Below the pieces are notes generated by a model. The model was not told the DNA's origin, did no database searches, and saw nothing but the letters and a program-made list of their open reading frames with translations. This document shows, in pieces, positions 15,541 to 24,271 of a DNA stretch of 64,000 nt (position 1 is the first letter of the stretch; each line of letters opens with the position of its first letter). Source of the DNA: Rhodoplanes sp963840055 (GTDB lineage: Bacteria; Pseudomonadota; Alphaproteobacteria; Rhizobiales; Xanthobacteraceae); assembly GCA_963840055.1 (NCBI GenBank), contig CAWIXM010000012.1:62001-126000 (forward strand). Direction: 5' to 3'. A program made the translations under genes and the position numbers.

Positions 15541-16427
15541 TGCTACACACGAGAGACCCTCTGCGATTCCGTGTTGCGCTGGTCCAGATGCAGTCCGGAC
15601 GCCAACCTGCGAAGAACATCGCTACAGCCATAGAGCTGATCAGCGAAGCCAAGCAGAGCGATGCGCATTACGTTTTGACTCCCGAGATGACCAACATTAT
15701 GGAGACCGACCGTGACGCGCTGTTCGCCGCCATCTCGCCGGAAGAGACGGACGCCGGGCTTGCGAGCCTGCGGGAACTCGCCCGCTCGCTCAAGCTGTGG
15801 CTCCATATCGGCTCGCTCGCCGTCAAGGTATCGCCGGAGCGTGCGGCAAATCGGTCCTTCCTGATCGATCCGGGGGGCGAGATCGTCGCCCGCTACGACA
15901 AGATCCACATGTTCGACGTCGATCTGCCGAACGGCGAGAGCTATCGCGAGTCGTGCAACTTCCATGCCGGCGATCTCGCGATCGCCGCCGACCTGCCGTG
16001 GGGCCGGCTCGGCCTGTCGATCTGCTACGATCTGCGCTTCCCGGCGCTCTATCGGGCGCTCGCCGAAGCGGGCAGCTCGTTCTTCGCCGTTCCCTCCGCC
16101 TTTACTTGTCAGACCGGCGAGGCGCATTGGCATGTGTTGGCGCGCGCCCGCGCCATCGAAAACGGCTGTTTCGTGTTCGCGGCGGCGCAGGGCGGCATGC
16201 ACGAAAACGGGCGCGAAACCTTCGGCCATTCGCTCATCGTCGACCCCTGGGGCAAGGTGCTGGCTGAGGACGGCACCGAGCCCGGCCTGGTGATGGCTGA
16301 GATCGATCCGGCCGCCGTCGCCGCCGCACGCAGCCGTATCCCCTCGCTTCAGCATGGTCGCCGCTTCGAGGTCGTCGAACCGACGACGCCGCCGGCGTAT
16401 CTGCATGTCGTTGAAGAAGTGACATGA
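15537..16427 (+). CDS. Carbon-nitrogen hydrolase (Nit2-like, probable deaminated glutathione amidase)
   Basis: A nitrilase-superfamily amidase with the Glu-Lys-Cys triad in LTPEMTNI, ARYDKIHMFDVDLP and GLSICYDLRFP. Further conserved segments are FAVPSAFTCQTGEAHWHVL and FGHSLIVDPWGKVLAEDG. Nit1/Nit2-type enzymes repair deaminated glutathione or hydrolyse omega-amides. Linkage to glutaredoxin supports a glutathione-related role but does not prove it. ATG 15537 and ATG 15540 are both possible starts; either overlaps or abuts the grxC stop. The end overlaps the next ATG by 4 bp. Confidence 0.9.
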   Translation: MMLHTRDPLRFRVALVQMQSGRQPAKNIATAIELISEAKQSDAHYVLTPEMTNIMETDRDALFAAISPEETDAGLASLRELARSLKLWLHIGSLAVKVSPERAANRSFLIDPGGEIVARYDKIHMFDVDLPNGESYRESCNFHAGDLAIAADLPWGRLGLSICYDLRFPALYRALAEAGSSFFAVPSAFTCQTGEAHWHVLARARAIENGCFVFAAAQGGMHENGRETFGHSLIVDPWGKVLAEDGTEPGLVMAEIDPAAVAAARSRIPSLQHGRRFEVVEPTTPPAYLHVVEEVT

Positions 16428-16912
16428 TCCGTTACGCGCTTGCGTGTCGCCAGGGACACACGTTCGAGAGCTGGTTCCAGCACTCAGACGCCTTCGATGA
16501 GCAGGCGAAGCGCGGGCTGATCGCATGTCCCACATGTGGTTCAACCGAAGTGGAGAAGGCGCTGATGGCGCCGCGCCTGTCGCAATCGGTGACGGGATCG
16601 AAGCGGCGTGTCGCCAACGACGCCGAGGAGAGCGCACAAAAGACGCCAGCTTCCGGCGCCAAAGCGCCGGTCGCAATCATGTCGCCGCAGGAACGAGAGC
16701 TGCGCAGAAAGTTGAAGGAGCTACGCGACCAGCTCACGAAAACCGCCGAGCATGTCGGTCCGCGTTTCCCCGAGGAAGCGCGAAAGATGCATTACGGCGA
16801 AACCGAACATCGCTCGATCTATGGCGAAGCCTCGGCCGACGAGGCGCGCGCGCTCATCGAAGAAGGTATCGAATTTCATCCGCTGCCGGTGCTGCCCGAC
16901 GACCAGAATTGA
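16424..16912 (+). CDS. DUF1178 family protein
   Basis: This 162-residue protein has the DUF1178 signature: MIRYALACRQGHTFESWFQ, a zinc-ribbon-like CPTCGSTEVEKALMAP, and a C-terminal block with RFPEEARKMHYGETEHRSIYGEA and GIEFHPLPVLP. The function is unknown. It is the third gene of the grxC-nitrilase-DUF1178 unit with ATGA overlap, an order common in Rhizobiales. The middle section (residues ~60-100) is low-complexity and charged. Confidence 0.92.
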   Translation: MIRYALACRQGHTFESWFQHSDAFDEQAKRGLIACPTCGSTEVEKALMAPRLSQSVTGSKRRVANDAEESAQKTPASGAKAPVAIMSPQERELRRKLKELRDQLTKTAEHVGPRFPEEARKMHYGETEHRSIYGEASADEARALIEEGIEFHPLPVLPDDQN

Positions 16913-16985
16913 GCCGAAACGACTCTCCGCGCGCCTCGGTGGGAGCGCGCCCGACACGCGATAATGACGGGCGGTGCGTGCGTCC

Positions 16986-17690
16986 CTAGACCGATTTGGT
17001 AAGCCAGGCGGGGGGCGTTTGGTCGCGGCGGACGATGCCCAGATAGTAGATGCTGTATTCGCCGGGCTTGCTGTTGTGCACGAGCACCGTTTTCATGCCC
17101 GCGTCCGCGATCATGTCTTGGAAGGTCTCCGGCGTCGAAGCGTCATTGGCCTCCTGCAGGAGAATGACCCCGCCGGGTTTGAGAAACCGCCCGACATTGG
17201 CGAAGAAGCCGCGGTGAATGTGCCAATCCTTGTCGTGCGAGCGGATTTCCCATTCATGCGTCCTTGGATAGAAGGGCGGATTGCCGACGACGAGGTCCCA
17301 TTGCTCCGACGCCGGGATGTTGTTGAGATTGTCGGATTCGTAGACGGAAACCCGGTCGGAAAGGCGGTTGGTGCGAACGGTCCGGCGGCAGGCTGCCACC
17401 GCTTGATCGTTGATGTCGGCGACGCACAGCGTTTCGCATAGGCCGTTCGCAAGCAAGGAGAAGCCAATGAAGGCCGGGCCGGAGCACCATTCGAACACGC
17501 GCTGTTGCTTGGGCATCCCGCGGGCCTGAAGAAACGGGATGTATTCCTGGCCGAACCAGGATCCCCCGCCATCGAGGTGTTTCTTGTAATGCACGCGAAG
17601 ATCGCCATAGCGGACGGTCCGCCATGGCCGCAAATAGCGCCGCCTGAATCGTTTCCAGGACGTTGCGAGGGAGGGGTCCATCAAGTCCAT
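16986..17690 (-). CDS. Class I SAM-dependent methyltransferase with NPPF motif
   Basis: A 234-residue Rossmann-fold methyltransferase: motif I RVFEWCSGPAFIGFSLLANG, motif II CVADINDQAVAACRRT, and the NPPFY motif in DLVVGNPPFYPRTH, which in N6-adenine and N5-glutamine methyltransferases contacts the target amino group. The C-terminal FLKPGGVILLQEANDAS is conserved. The target (RNA base, protein glutamine or small molecule) cannot be told. It stands alone between the DUF1178 operon and a transporter. Confidence 0.82.
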   Translation of the reverse strand: MDLMDPSLATSWKRFRRRYLRPWRTVRYGDLRVHYKKHLDGGGSWFGQEYIPFLQARGMPKQQRVFEWCSGPAFIGFSLLANGLCETLCVADINDQAVAACRRTVRTNRLSDRVSVYESDNLNNIPASEQWDLVVGNPPFYPRTHEWEIRSHDKDWHIHRGFFANVGRFLKPGGVILLQEANDASTPETFQDMIADAGMKTVLVHNSKPGEYSIYYLGIVRRDQTPPAWLTKSV

Positions 17691-17787
17691 GGGCGATCGA
17701 GTTAGCGCCCGGTGGGAATCGAGTCAACAAGCCGCCCGGCCATGACCTGCCGGAGGCTTTCCGTCTCCGTTACGCACGCACGATCTG

Positions 17788-18681
17788 TCACTGCAAAGCG
17801 AGCAGGAGCACGACTCCGGCGACGATGAGGATGATGCCGATCACTTCGCGCACCGTCGTTTTCTGTCCGAACGCGAACCGCGCAACCGCTTGCGCGAACA
17901 GCACCTCGATGAGGCCCAGGGTGCGCACATTGGCTGCGGTCGTGAGCGCGAAGCCGAGGAACCAGAACTGCGAGGCGAGCGCCCCCATGAAGCCGGCGAG
18001 CAGCGACGCCGACCACTCGCGCGCGATGGCGATCAGAACCGCGCGTTCACGCACGAAGAGGTAGAGCGACAGCGCCGTCGCCTGCAGCAGCAACCCGGCG
18101 CATACCGTGAATGTCGCGGCCATCAGGAAATCCGGGTCGGCGAGACTGACGATCGCGCCGCGATAGCCGATCGCGGAGAGCGCGAAGAATCCGCCCGCGG
18201 CGAGCCCAAGCAATACGGGCCGGACGCTGCCGCTCCGGCTGGGCTGCTCCGACATCACAAAGACGCCGCTGGTCGCGATCACGATGGCGATCGCCATCGG
18301 CAGGGTCAACCGGTCGCCGAGGAAGACCAGCCCAAACAAAGCGACCTGCACCGGCTCGGTTTTGGTGTAGGCGATCGTCACGGCGAATGAGCGCTCGCGC
18401 ATGGCGGCGAGCATCATTGCGGTCGCCGTGATCTGTGCCGCCGCGCCGGTGCAGACCCAGGCGAAAAATCCTGCAGAGGGGCGCGGCAGCGCGGCGCCCG
18501 TTATGGCCGTGATCACGGCGAGGAAGACGAGTGCGAACGGAAGCCCGAATAGGAAACGGACATGCGTCGCCCCGACGGTGCCGAGATCGCGGGTGAGGTG
18601 GCGCTGCGCCGCGTTGCGCACGGTCTGCGCCGCAGCCGCGGTCACGGTGAAGGTAGCCCATAGCCACGAAGGGTCGGGCAC
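17788..18681 (-). CDS. DMT-superfamily (EamA) transporter
   Basis: An inner-membrane protein of 297 residues with about ten hydrophobic segments, arranged as two EamA repeats (first repeat ~1-140 with GAAAQITATAMMLAAMRERS; second ~150-295 with FWFLGFALTTAANVRTLGLI). The conserved late motif TKTEPVQVALFGLVFLGDRL is present. Such proteins export metabolites or amino acids, but the substrate cannot be read from sequence. It is transcribed alone. Confidence 0.88.
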   Translation of the reverse strand: MPDPSWLWATFTVTAAAAQTVRNAAQRHLTRDLGTVGATHVRFLFGLPFALVFLAVITAITGAALPRPSAGFFAWVCTGAAAQITATAMMLAAMRERSFAVTIAYTKTEPVQVALFGLVFLGDRLTLPMAIAIVIATSGVFVMSEQPSRSGSVRPVLLGLAAGGFFALSAIGYRGAIVSLADPDFLMAATFTVCAGLLLQATALSLYLFVRERAVLIAIAREWSASLLAGFMGALASQFWFLGFALTTAANVRTLGLIEVLFAQAVARFAFGQKTTVREVIGIILIVAGVVLLLALQ

Positions 18682-18714
18682 TTAAACCTTGGAGGCGCGA
18701 AGCCTCTCCCGCCA

Positions 18715-18800
18715 AAGCATTTTCCGGCGAAGTGGGAACCGGTTCGCCGGAGAAAATGCGATCATAAAAGGACCAAAGCGAATTCCGATTCCACCGGAAG
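18715..18800. repeat. Dispersed palindromic element, copy 2
   Basis: Carries the first hairpin almost perfectly (AGCATTTTCCGGCGAAG and GGTTCGCCGGAGAAAATGC) and the left part of the second (AAGCGAATTCCGATTCCACC), then stops. It therefore lacks the right terminal GCTCTA. It lies between the EamA gene and pfp. Confidence 0.85.
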
Positions 18801-18911
18801 GGAGTTGCGCAACACTTGCTTCGGCGACCCCGGTAACGTTCGCCGAAGCAAGTGCAAACCCAACAACGCGAGGACCCCGCGTTCCAGCCGCGCGATCCGG
18901 AGCCGCTGCGC

Positions 18912-20132
18912 TTATTTCTTCAGGATCTTTTCGACCTTGGGCGCGCGCAGCCGATGCATTTCCGGGAAGCCGGAGCCGAGCAACGGCTTCGCGTAGTGAT
19001 GGAACTTCGGCGTGATATTGTTGCCTTCGGGAGCGATGAAATCCTTGGGCATGTGCTTGGTCTTCGCCGCGATTTCCTTGAGCGCCACCAGCCGGTAATC
19101 GACCGCGTATTCGCCGACGCGATTGATGGTGACCGATCCGGTCTGGTCATGGCCGATGGCAAACTGCGCGGCCTTCTCGCCGACCTCCCATGCTTCGTTC
19201 GCGTCCACCTCGGAAACGACGCCGAGGAACGAACGTTGGGCGTAGCCGAGCGTATCGGCGCGCACGCGCTTGAGCTGGAGCTTCGTCGTCACGAGGTCGG
19301 AGAGCATGTCGCCGAGCGCGCCGGAACCCGAAAGCTGCACATTGCCGTGCGCGTCGGTTTCGGCCCGCCCCGACAGCTTGACCATGAACGGCTTGCCGTC
19401 CTCGTCGTGAATGCCCTCGCTCACGGCGACGATGCAGCGGCCGTATTTGTCCGTCGCCGCCTTCACGTCGCCGAGGAACTGCTCTTCGGAAAATACGCTC
19501 TCGGGCATGTAGACGTAGTGCGGCCCGTCGTCCTCGAACTGACGGCCGAGTGACGCGGCGGCGGTGAGGAAGCCCGCATGGCGGCCCATGACAATGCCGA
19601 TGAACACGCCGGGGAGCGCACGGTTGTCGAGATTGTAGCCGGCAAAAGCCTGCGCGACATATTTCGCCGCCGACGGCCATCCGGGCGTGTGATCGTTGAT
19701 GACGAGATCGTTGTCGACCGTCTTGGGAATGTGGACGCAGCGCATCTCGTAGCCGGCGGCCTTCGACGCCTCGTTGACGATGTAGACCGTGTCCGAAGAG
19801 TCGTTGCCGCCGATGTAAAAGAAATAGCGGACGTCATGCGCTTGGCAGACCTTGAAAATCTCTTTGCAATAGGCTGCGTCAGGCTTGTCGCGGGTTGAAA
19901 AGAGCGCGCTCGAGGGCGTATCGGCGACGTGCTTGAGGTTGTGCGTCGTCTCCTGGGTGAGGTCGACGAGCTCCTCGTTGATGATGCCGCGCACGCCGTT
20001 GAGGGAACCGTAGACGCGCGTGACCTCGTTGTATTTGCGTGCTTCGAGAACCGCGCCGGCGAGCGACTGGTTGATCACCGCGGTGGGGCCGCCACCCTGT
20101 GCAATCAGAACTTTTCCCGTCAATTTGGCCAT
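18912..20132 (-). CDS. 6-phosphofructokinase, pyrophosphate-dependent type
   Basis: Phosphorylates fructose-6-phosphate at C1, most likely with PPi. The protein is 406 residues. The phosphoryl-donor loop reads YIGGNDSSDT, with Asp where ATP-PFKs have Gly. The PKTVDND motif carries the Lys typical of PPi-PFKs, and MGRHAGFL and PESVFSEEQFLGDV are conserved. The N-terminus KVLIAQGGGPTAVINQSLAG binds the donor. A reversible PPi-PFK, together with ppdK at 30-33 kb, suggests PPi-based central carbon flux. Donor specificity is inferred from the two motifs. Confidence 0.92.
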   Translation of the reverse strand: MAKLTGKVLIAQGGGPTAVINQSLAGAVLEARKYNEVTRVYGSLNGVRGIINEELVDLTQETTHNLKHVADTPSSALFSTRDKPDAAYCKEIFKVCQAHDVRYFFYIGGNDSSDTVYIVNEASKAAGYEMRCVHIPKTVDNDLVINDHTPGWPSAAKYVAQAFAGYNLDNRALPGVFIGIVMGRHAGFLTAAASLGRQFEDDGPHYVYMPESVFSEEQFLGDVKAATDKYGRCIVAVSEGIHDEDGKPFMVKLSGRAETDAHGNVQLSGSGALGDMLSDLVTTKLQLKRVRADTLGYAQRSFLGVVSEVDANEAWEVGEKAAQFAIGHDQTGSVTINRVGEYAVDYRLVALKEIAAKTKHMPKDFIAPEGNNITPKFHHYAKPLLGSGFPEMHRLRAPKVEKILKK

Positions 20133-20349
20133 GCGACGCCCCTATTCGTTCTGTGTTTGCCGCGCTTTCTTGTGCGACCGGGGTCTAGTTCGTTCCTTAG
20201 CGCGCGTCAAGGCGAGCTGCTGTGCAGCGCTCTGCTTGCTCCGCGCCGCGTCTGCGCATGCTCGCGCATTTAAATTGATGTCATTTCGCCCGAGTATTCT
20301 GGGCGATTGTTCATGGTCTTAGTTACAGCTTGGAGCGCGTATGAAACGC

Positions 20350-20378
20350 GGCGGGCGGGCACATCGCGCCCGCCCGCC
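20350..20378 (-). terminator. Hairpin downstream of rpoH
   Basis: An 11-bp perfect GC-rich stem (GGCGGGCGGGC and its complement) with a 7-nt loop lies ~45 bp past the rpoH stop. It has no strong U-tract, so termination is likely but not certain. Confidence 0.5.
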
Positions 20379-20421
20379 GTCGCTGTAATTCGCGCTGCCG
20401 CAGATGTAGTTTTGCCGCGCC

Positions 20422-21339
20422 TTATGACATGGACATCGCCGGCGTCTGCGCACGGCTCTGCGGCGTTTCCATGTCGGCGACGCGGGTGCGCACCGCCTTC
20501 TGCACCTTCTCGAAGGCGCGCACTTCGATCTGCCGCACGCGCTCGCGCGAGACGCCGAATTCATCGGCAAGTTCTTCGAGCGTCACCGGCTCGTCGGCGA
20601 GCCGCCGCGCCTGGAAAATGCGCCGCTCGCGATCATTGAGCACCGACAGCGCTTCGGAAAGCGCCTTGCGGCGGGTGGCGAACTCCTCGTGCTCCGCCAG
20701 CACTTTCTCCTGGCTGTCATGGTCATCGACGAGCCAGTCCTGCCACTCGCCGGAATCGCCCTCTTCGCGGATCGGCGCGTTGAGCGAAGTGTCGCCGCTG
20801 AGACGGCGGTTCATGTCGACAACGTCCTGCTCGGTGACGCCGAGGCGCCGGGCGATGATCTTCACCTGGTCCGGGCGCATGTCGCCCTCCTCCAGCGCGG
20901 AGATCCGGCTTTTCGCTTTGCGCAGATTGAAGAACAGCTTCTTCTGGTTCGCCGTGGTGCCCATCTTCACCAGCGACCACGAGCGCAAAATGTATTCCTG
21001 GATCGCGGCCTTGATCCACCACATGGCGTAGGTGGCGAGGCGGAATCCCTTTTCCGGCTCGAACCGCTTGACCGCCTGCATCAGCCCGACATTGCCCTCG
21101 GAAATCACTTCGGAGATCGGCAGCCCATAGCCGCGATAGCCCATCGCGATCTTGGCGACGAGGCGCAAATGGCTGGTGACGAGCTTATGGGCGGCGCCAC
21201 GGTCGCCGTGCTCGCGCCAGCGCTTGGCGAGCATGTATTCTTCCTGCGGCTGCAACATCGGAAACCGCCGAATCTCTTCGAGATAGCGGGTGAGCCCCGA
21301 CTCGGCGGTGATGAGCGGCAATGTTGCGGTTTGGGCCAT
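20422..21339 (-). CDS. rpoH: RNA polymerase sigma factor RpoH (sigma-32)
   Basis: The heat-shock sigma factor directs RNA polymerase to chaperone and protease promoters. Region 2 reads LRLVAKIAMGYRGYGLPISE, NVGLMQAVKRFEPEKGFRLA and TYAMWWIKAAIQEYILRSWS. The RpoH-specific box QKKLFFNLRKAKSRI follows, and region 4 has the helix-turn-helix TLEELADEFGVSRERVRQIE. ATG 21339 (MAQTATLPL) is the family start; an ATG four codons upstream is also in frame. ftsH in this window is a likely target (see the promoter at 59516-59545). Confidence 0.96.
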   Translation of the reverse strand: MAQTATLPLITAESGLTRYLEEIRRFPMLQPQEEYMLAKRWREHGDRGAAHKLVTSHLRLVAKIAMGYRGYGLPISEVISEGNVGLMQAVKRFEPEKGFRLATYAMWWIKAAIQEYILRSWSLVKMGTTANQKKLFFNLRKAKSRISALEEGDMRPDQVKIIARRLGVTEQDVVDMNRRLSGDTSLNAPIREEGDSGEWQDWLVDDHDSQEKVLAEHEEFATRRKALSEALSVLNDRERRIFQARRLADEPVTLEELADEFGVSRERVRQIEVRAFEKVQKAVRTRVADMETPQSRAQTPAMSMS

Positions 21340-21567
21340 TGCGGCCTCCATAGTTCATGCCCCCGTGGTGCGGCGGGCGACGGCGAACGTCCGCTCTTTG
21401 AGCCTGACGGCACCCTCAGTCACGCGACGCACTTCGTCACGCACTGCAGCATACACGGTTCGTCTAGCGAAAAAACAATCCGGCGGTCACATCATCGTAA
21501 CGGCCGAACGACCAATCGACGCCTCTGAGGAAGCGCCAGCGACGTTCGTTCGATTGATCAACCTGCT

Positions 21568-22590
21568 TTAACGTCGGGCAACGTTAATAGTTCCCCCGCC
21601 CAGCGCCTTATGTAATGACGCGAGGTCGGCAGGCAAGTCCGAGCGGAATAGCAAATGCGCTCCGGTCCTCGGGTGGTCTAGTCCGAGCAGGTAGGCATGG
21701 AGGGCCTGTCTGCCAAGGGCGGTAACCGCAGCTTGCGCGGCTTTGTGGAGCAGGGCGGCTTTGGTCTTGAAGCCCGGCCCATAGATCGAATCGCCCATGA
21801 TCGGATGGTCGATGGCAGCGAGGTGCACCCGGATTTGGTGCGTTCGGCCAGTGTCCAGCGTGCATGCGAGCAGGCTAGCCACAGGCTCCCCCGCTAACCC
21901 GGAGTAGCGCTCCCGCACCTCCCAATGGGTGACGGCTTCCCGCCCGTTGGGCGTCACGGACATCTTGTCGCGGGCACGAAGGTGGCGGCCGATCGGCTTG
22001 TCGATCGTGCCGCGCGGCCGGTCAGGCGCGCCCCACACAAAGGCGAGATAACCGCGTTCGAGGGGGCCGGCCCGGCCGTGATCGGCGAACTGGGCCGCAA
22101 GCACGCGATGCGCGCGATCATTCTTGGCGACAACCATCAGCCCGGTGGTGTCCTTGTCGAGGCGATGGACTATTCCGGGCCGCTTCACGCCGCCAATGCC
22201 GGAAAGGCTATCCCCGCAATGGGCGATCAGCGCGTTTACCAGCGTCCCGGTCTTGTGCCCGGCCGCCGGGTGAACGACGAGACCCTTCGGCTTGTCGATG
22301 ACGATGATGTCCTCGTCCTCGTAAACGATGGTCAGGGGAATATTCTCCGGCTCGGGCGCGGCCGGCTCCGGTGGCGGCACCGCGACGGCGATGCGGTCCT
22401 CGGCATTGACGCGGCGGCTCGGATCGCGGATCGTGCGTCCTTCGATCGCGACCTCGCCCGCGAGAATCAGGGCTTTCAGCCGCGAGCGCGACAATTCGGA
22501 AAGATGGGCGGCGAGCACGCGGTCGAGGCGCTCGCCGTGCTCCGCTTCGGCGACGACAATCGTTTCGATCCGGCCACCCCCTTCGCTCAT
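21568..22590 (-). CDS. rluD: 23S rRNA pseudouridine synthase, RluD/RluA family
   Basis: Converts uridines to pseudouridine in 23S rRNA (RluD acts at helix 69). An N-terminal S4 domain (ERLDRVLAAHLSELSRSRLK) precedes the catalytic domain, with VVHPAAGHKTGTLVNAL, the catalytic Asp in GIVHRLDKDTTGLMVVAK and TGRTHQIRVHLAAIDHPIMG. The frame is open further upstream, but ATG 22590 gives the standard N-terminus. That codon shares two bases with the ATG of the divergent gene. RluA or RluC specificity cannot be fully excluded. Confidence 0.92.
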   Translation of the reverse strand: MSEGGGRIETIVVAEAEHGERLDRVLAAHLSELSRSRLKALILAGEVAIEGRTIRDPSRRVNAEDRIAVAVPPPEPAAPEPENIPLTIVYEDEDIIVIDKPKGLVVHPAAGHKTGTLVNALIAHCGDSLSGIGGVKRPGIVHRLDKDTTGLMVVAKNDRAHRVLAAQFADHGRAGPLERGYLAFVWGAPDRPRGTIDKPIGRHLRARDKMSVTPNGREAVTHWEVRERYSGLAGEPVASLLACTLDTGRTHQIRVHLAAIDHPIMGDSIYGPGFKTKAALLHKAAQAAVTALGRQALHAYLLGLDHPRTGAHLLFRSDLPADLASLHKALGGGTINVARR

Positions 22591-22933
22591 GACCCATCCG
22601 CAAACCGTTAACGAGAAGCCGCTCGATCCAGAACAGGCGCGGTTCATGGCGCGCGTCAAACTGATGATGGCCCTATCGGGCTTTGCCACGCTGCTCGGCA
22701 TCGCCGTGGTGCTCGGCGTCGTCGGCTACCGTGTTTCGCGCGGCGGGGGAAGCGGCGCGCCGACCGAGACGACGGTTCGGCTGCCGGTCGACAGCCGGGT
22801 CATGCAGACCGCGGTGGCGGGCGACCACGTCGTCGTCACGATCGAAATTCCCGGCGGCGGCGTAGAAATCCGCAGCTTCGATGCGCAGACATTGCGTCCG
22901 GCGGGCCGCCTGCGCTTTGCGACCGAGCCTTAG
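22589..22933 (+). CDS. DUF6476 family small membrane-anchored protein
   Basis: A 114-residue protein: a short charged N-terminus (THPQTVNEKPLDPEQARFMA), one transmembrane helix (LMMALSGFATLLGIAVVLGV) and a soluble domain with VVVTIEIPGGGVEIRSFDAQ, the DUF6476 pattern in rhizobial genomes. The function is unknown. Its ATG overlaps the divergent rluD start codon by two bases, so both promoters must lie inside the opposite gene. Its TAG stop is the start of a TAGAGCGAATTCC remnant of the dispersed element. Confidence 0.82.
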   Translation: MTHPQTVNEKPLDPEQARFMARVKLMMALSGFATLLGIAVVLGVVGYRVSRGGGSGAPTETTVRLPVDSRVMQTAVAGDHVVVTIEIPGGGVEIRSFDAQTLRPAGRLRFATEP

Positions 22934-22961
22934 AGCGAATTCCGCCGTCGCTGCCGGCGTT

Positions 22962-23513
22962 TCAATGCCCTTCGAACGAGATCAACGTGCGCACCGGCAC
23001 GTCGAGCTTGCGCAGTTTGTCGGCGCCGCCGAGCTCCGGCAGGTCGACGACGAAGCAGGCGGCGAGCACTTCCGCCCCGAGTTGGCGTAGCAGTTTGACG
23101 GCCCCTTCGGCGGTGCCGCCGGTAGCAATGAGATCATCGACAAGGATGACGCGTTCCCCCGAAACGACGGCGTCCTCGTGAACCTCCATCTCGTCGAGAC
23201 CATATTCCAGCGAATAGGCGATGCTCACCCGCTTGTGCGGCAGCTTGCCCTTCTTGCGGATCGGCACGAAGCCCGCCGACACCTGGTGCGCCACCGCGCC
23301 GCCCAAGATGAATCCGCGCGCCTCGATGCCCGCGACCTTGTCGATCTTCATGCCGGCCCAAGGCTGGACCATCTCGTCGACCGCACGACGGAAGGCGCGC
23401 GCGTCGCCGAGCAGCGTGGTGATGTCGCGGAACATGATTCCCGGCTTGGGATAGTCCGGGATGGTGCGGATCGCTTCCTTCAGGTCGTACTCGAGAGGTG
23501 GGAGTGTCATCAT
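22962..23513 (-). CDS. apt: Adenine phosphoribosyltransferase
   Basis: Makes AMP from adenine and PRPP. It carries IPDYPKPGIMFRDITTLLGD, AGIEARGFILGGAVAHQ, RKKGKLPHKRVSIAYSLEYG and the PRPP-binding loop RVILVDDLIATGGTAEGAVK, all intact. Two adjacent in-frame ATGs (23513 and 23510) fit the family N-terminus MTLPPLEYDLK; the frame is open further up but without family similarity. The adenine source is plausibly MtnP, encoded ~0.75 kb away on the same strand. Confidence 0.96.
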   Translation of the reverse strand: MMTLPPLEYDLKEAIRTIPDYPKPGIMFRDITTLLGDARAFRRAVDEMVQPWAGMKIDKVAGIEARGFILGGAVAHQVSAGFVPIRKKGKLPHKRVSIAYSLEYGLDEMEVHEDAVVSGERVILVDDLIATGGTAEGAVKLLRQLGAEVLAACFVVDLPELGGADKLRKLDVPVRTLISFEGH

Positions 23514-23608
23514 TTCAAGGCGTTGTTCGCTCAAGCTGTTTTCAGGATTTGCGGGAAAGGGCCAGTGTGGCAAAGCATGGCGCAGACTGCAACGGAGACC
23601 TTTTCGCC

Positions 23609-23809
23609 ATGGATACGCCCTCCCAGCCGATCGTGATCGTCGATGTCCGCGTTCCCTTCGCGCGCCTCGTCCTGTTTCTCGTCAAGCTGGCGCTCGCCGC
23701 AATTCCCGCTGCGATCATTCTCGCGGTGGTCTCTTTTCTGCTTTCCTTCCTCTTCGCCGCGCTGTTCGGCTGGCAAATGGACTTCATGATGCGGCGGGGC
23801 ACGGTGTGA
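23609..23809 (+). CDS. Small hydrophobic membrane protein
   Basis: A 66-residue protein starting at ATG 23609. After a short N-terminus (MDTPSQPIVIVDVRVPFARL) comes a long hydrophobic region (VLFLVKLALAAIPAAIILAV onward to LFGWQ) sufficient for one or two membrane helices, ending with MMRRGTV. It is wedged between the divergent apt and convergent trmO. The hydrophobic pattern supports a real gene; the function is unknown. Confidence 0.65.
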   Translation: MDTPSQPIVIVDVRVPFARLVLFLVKLALAAIPAAIILAVVSFLLSFLFAALFGWQMDFMMRRGTV

Positions 23810-23812
23810 GCG

Positions 23813-24271
23813 TCACCAATAGGACGCCATCAGTTCTTTGGCCCAGGCAGGCTCGCGGATTGTCCCGCGCGGCGCGAAGCCGGTGATGTAGGGTTTGATG
23901 TCGAGAACTGGAGTGCCGTCGACGGCGTCGAGCCCACGCACGCGTAGCGTTAGGCCGTCGACGGCAATCAATTCGACTGCAGTCACGCCGATCCGATTGG
24001 GGCGCGACCGCGCCGGCTGGGCCAGAATGCCGACTTTCGGCCAGTCGGCGCGCTCGCGGGGATGGCGCGCGCCCGTCTCGACCTGCGCCTCCGCCACCCG
24101 GTGCATGTGAAAGACGACGACCACGTGGCTGAACTCGTCGAGACCGCGGGTCGCCTCGGGCGAGACGCGCGCTGGATCGAGCCTGATCTCGGCTTCGATC
24201 GCGCCCCAACGATCGTCCAACGCTTCGGCGCGGCCGCCGCGGACGATGCCGATCGGTTCAAGGGCGATCAT
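23813..24271 (-). CDS. trmO: tRNA (N6-threonylcarbamoyladenosine(37)-N6)-methyltransferase TrmO
   Basis: A TsaA/TrmO-fold protein of 152 residues. TrmO uses SAM to methylate t6A37 in threonine tRNAs. Conserved features are PIGIVRGGRAEALDDRWG, LDEFSHVVVVFHMHRV, RPNRIGVTAVELIAVDG and LDGTP-like AVDGTPVLDIKPYITGF. It overlaps the end of mtnP by 4 bp (coupled translation). The family also includes proteins without proven tRNA activity. Confidence 0.85.
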   Translation of the reverse strand: MIALEPIGIVRGGRAEALDDRWGAIEAEIRLDPARVSPEATRGLDEFSHVVVVFHMHRVAEAQVETGARHPRERADWPKVGILAQPARSRPNRIGVTAVELIAVDGLTLRVRGLDAVDGTPVLDIKPYITGFAPRGTIREPAWAKELMASYW

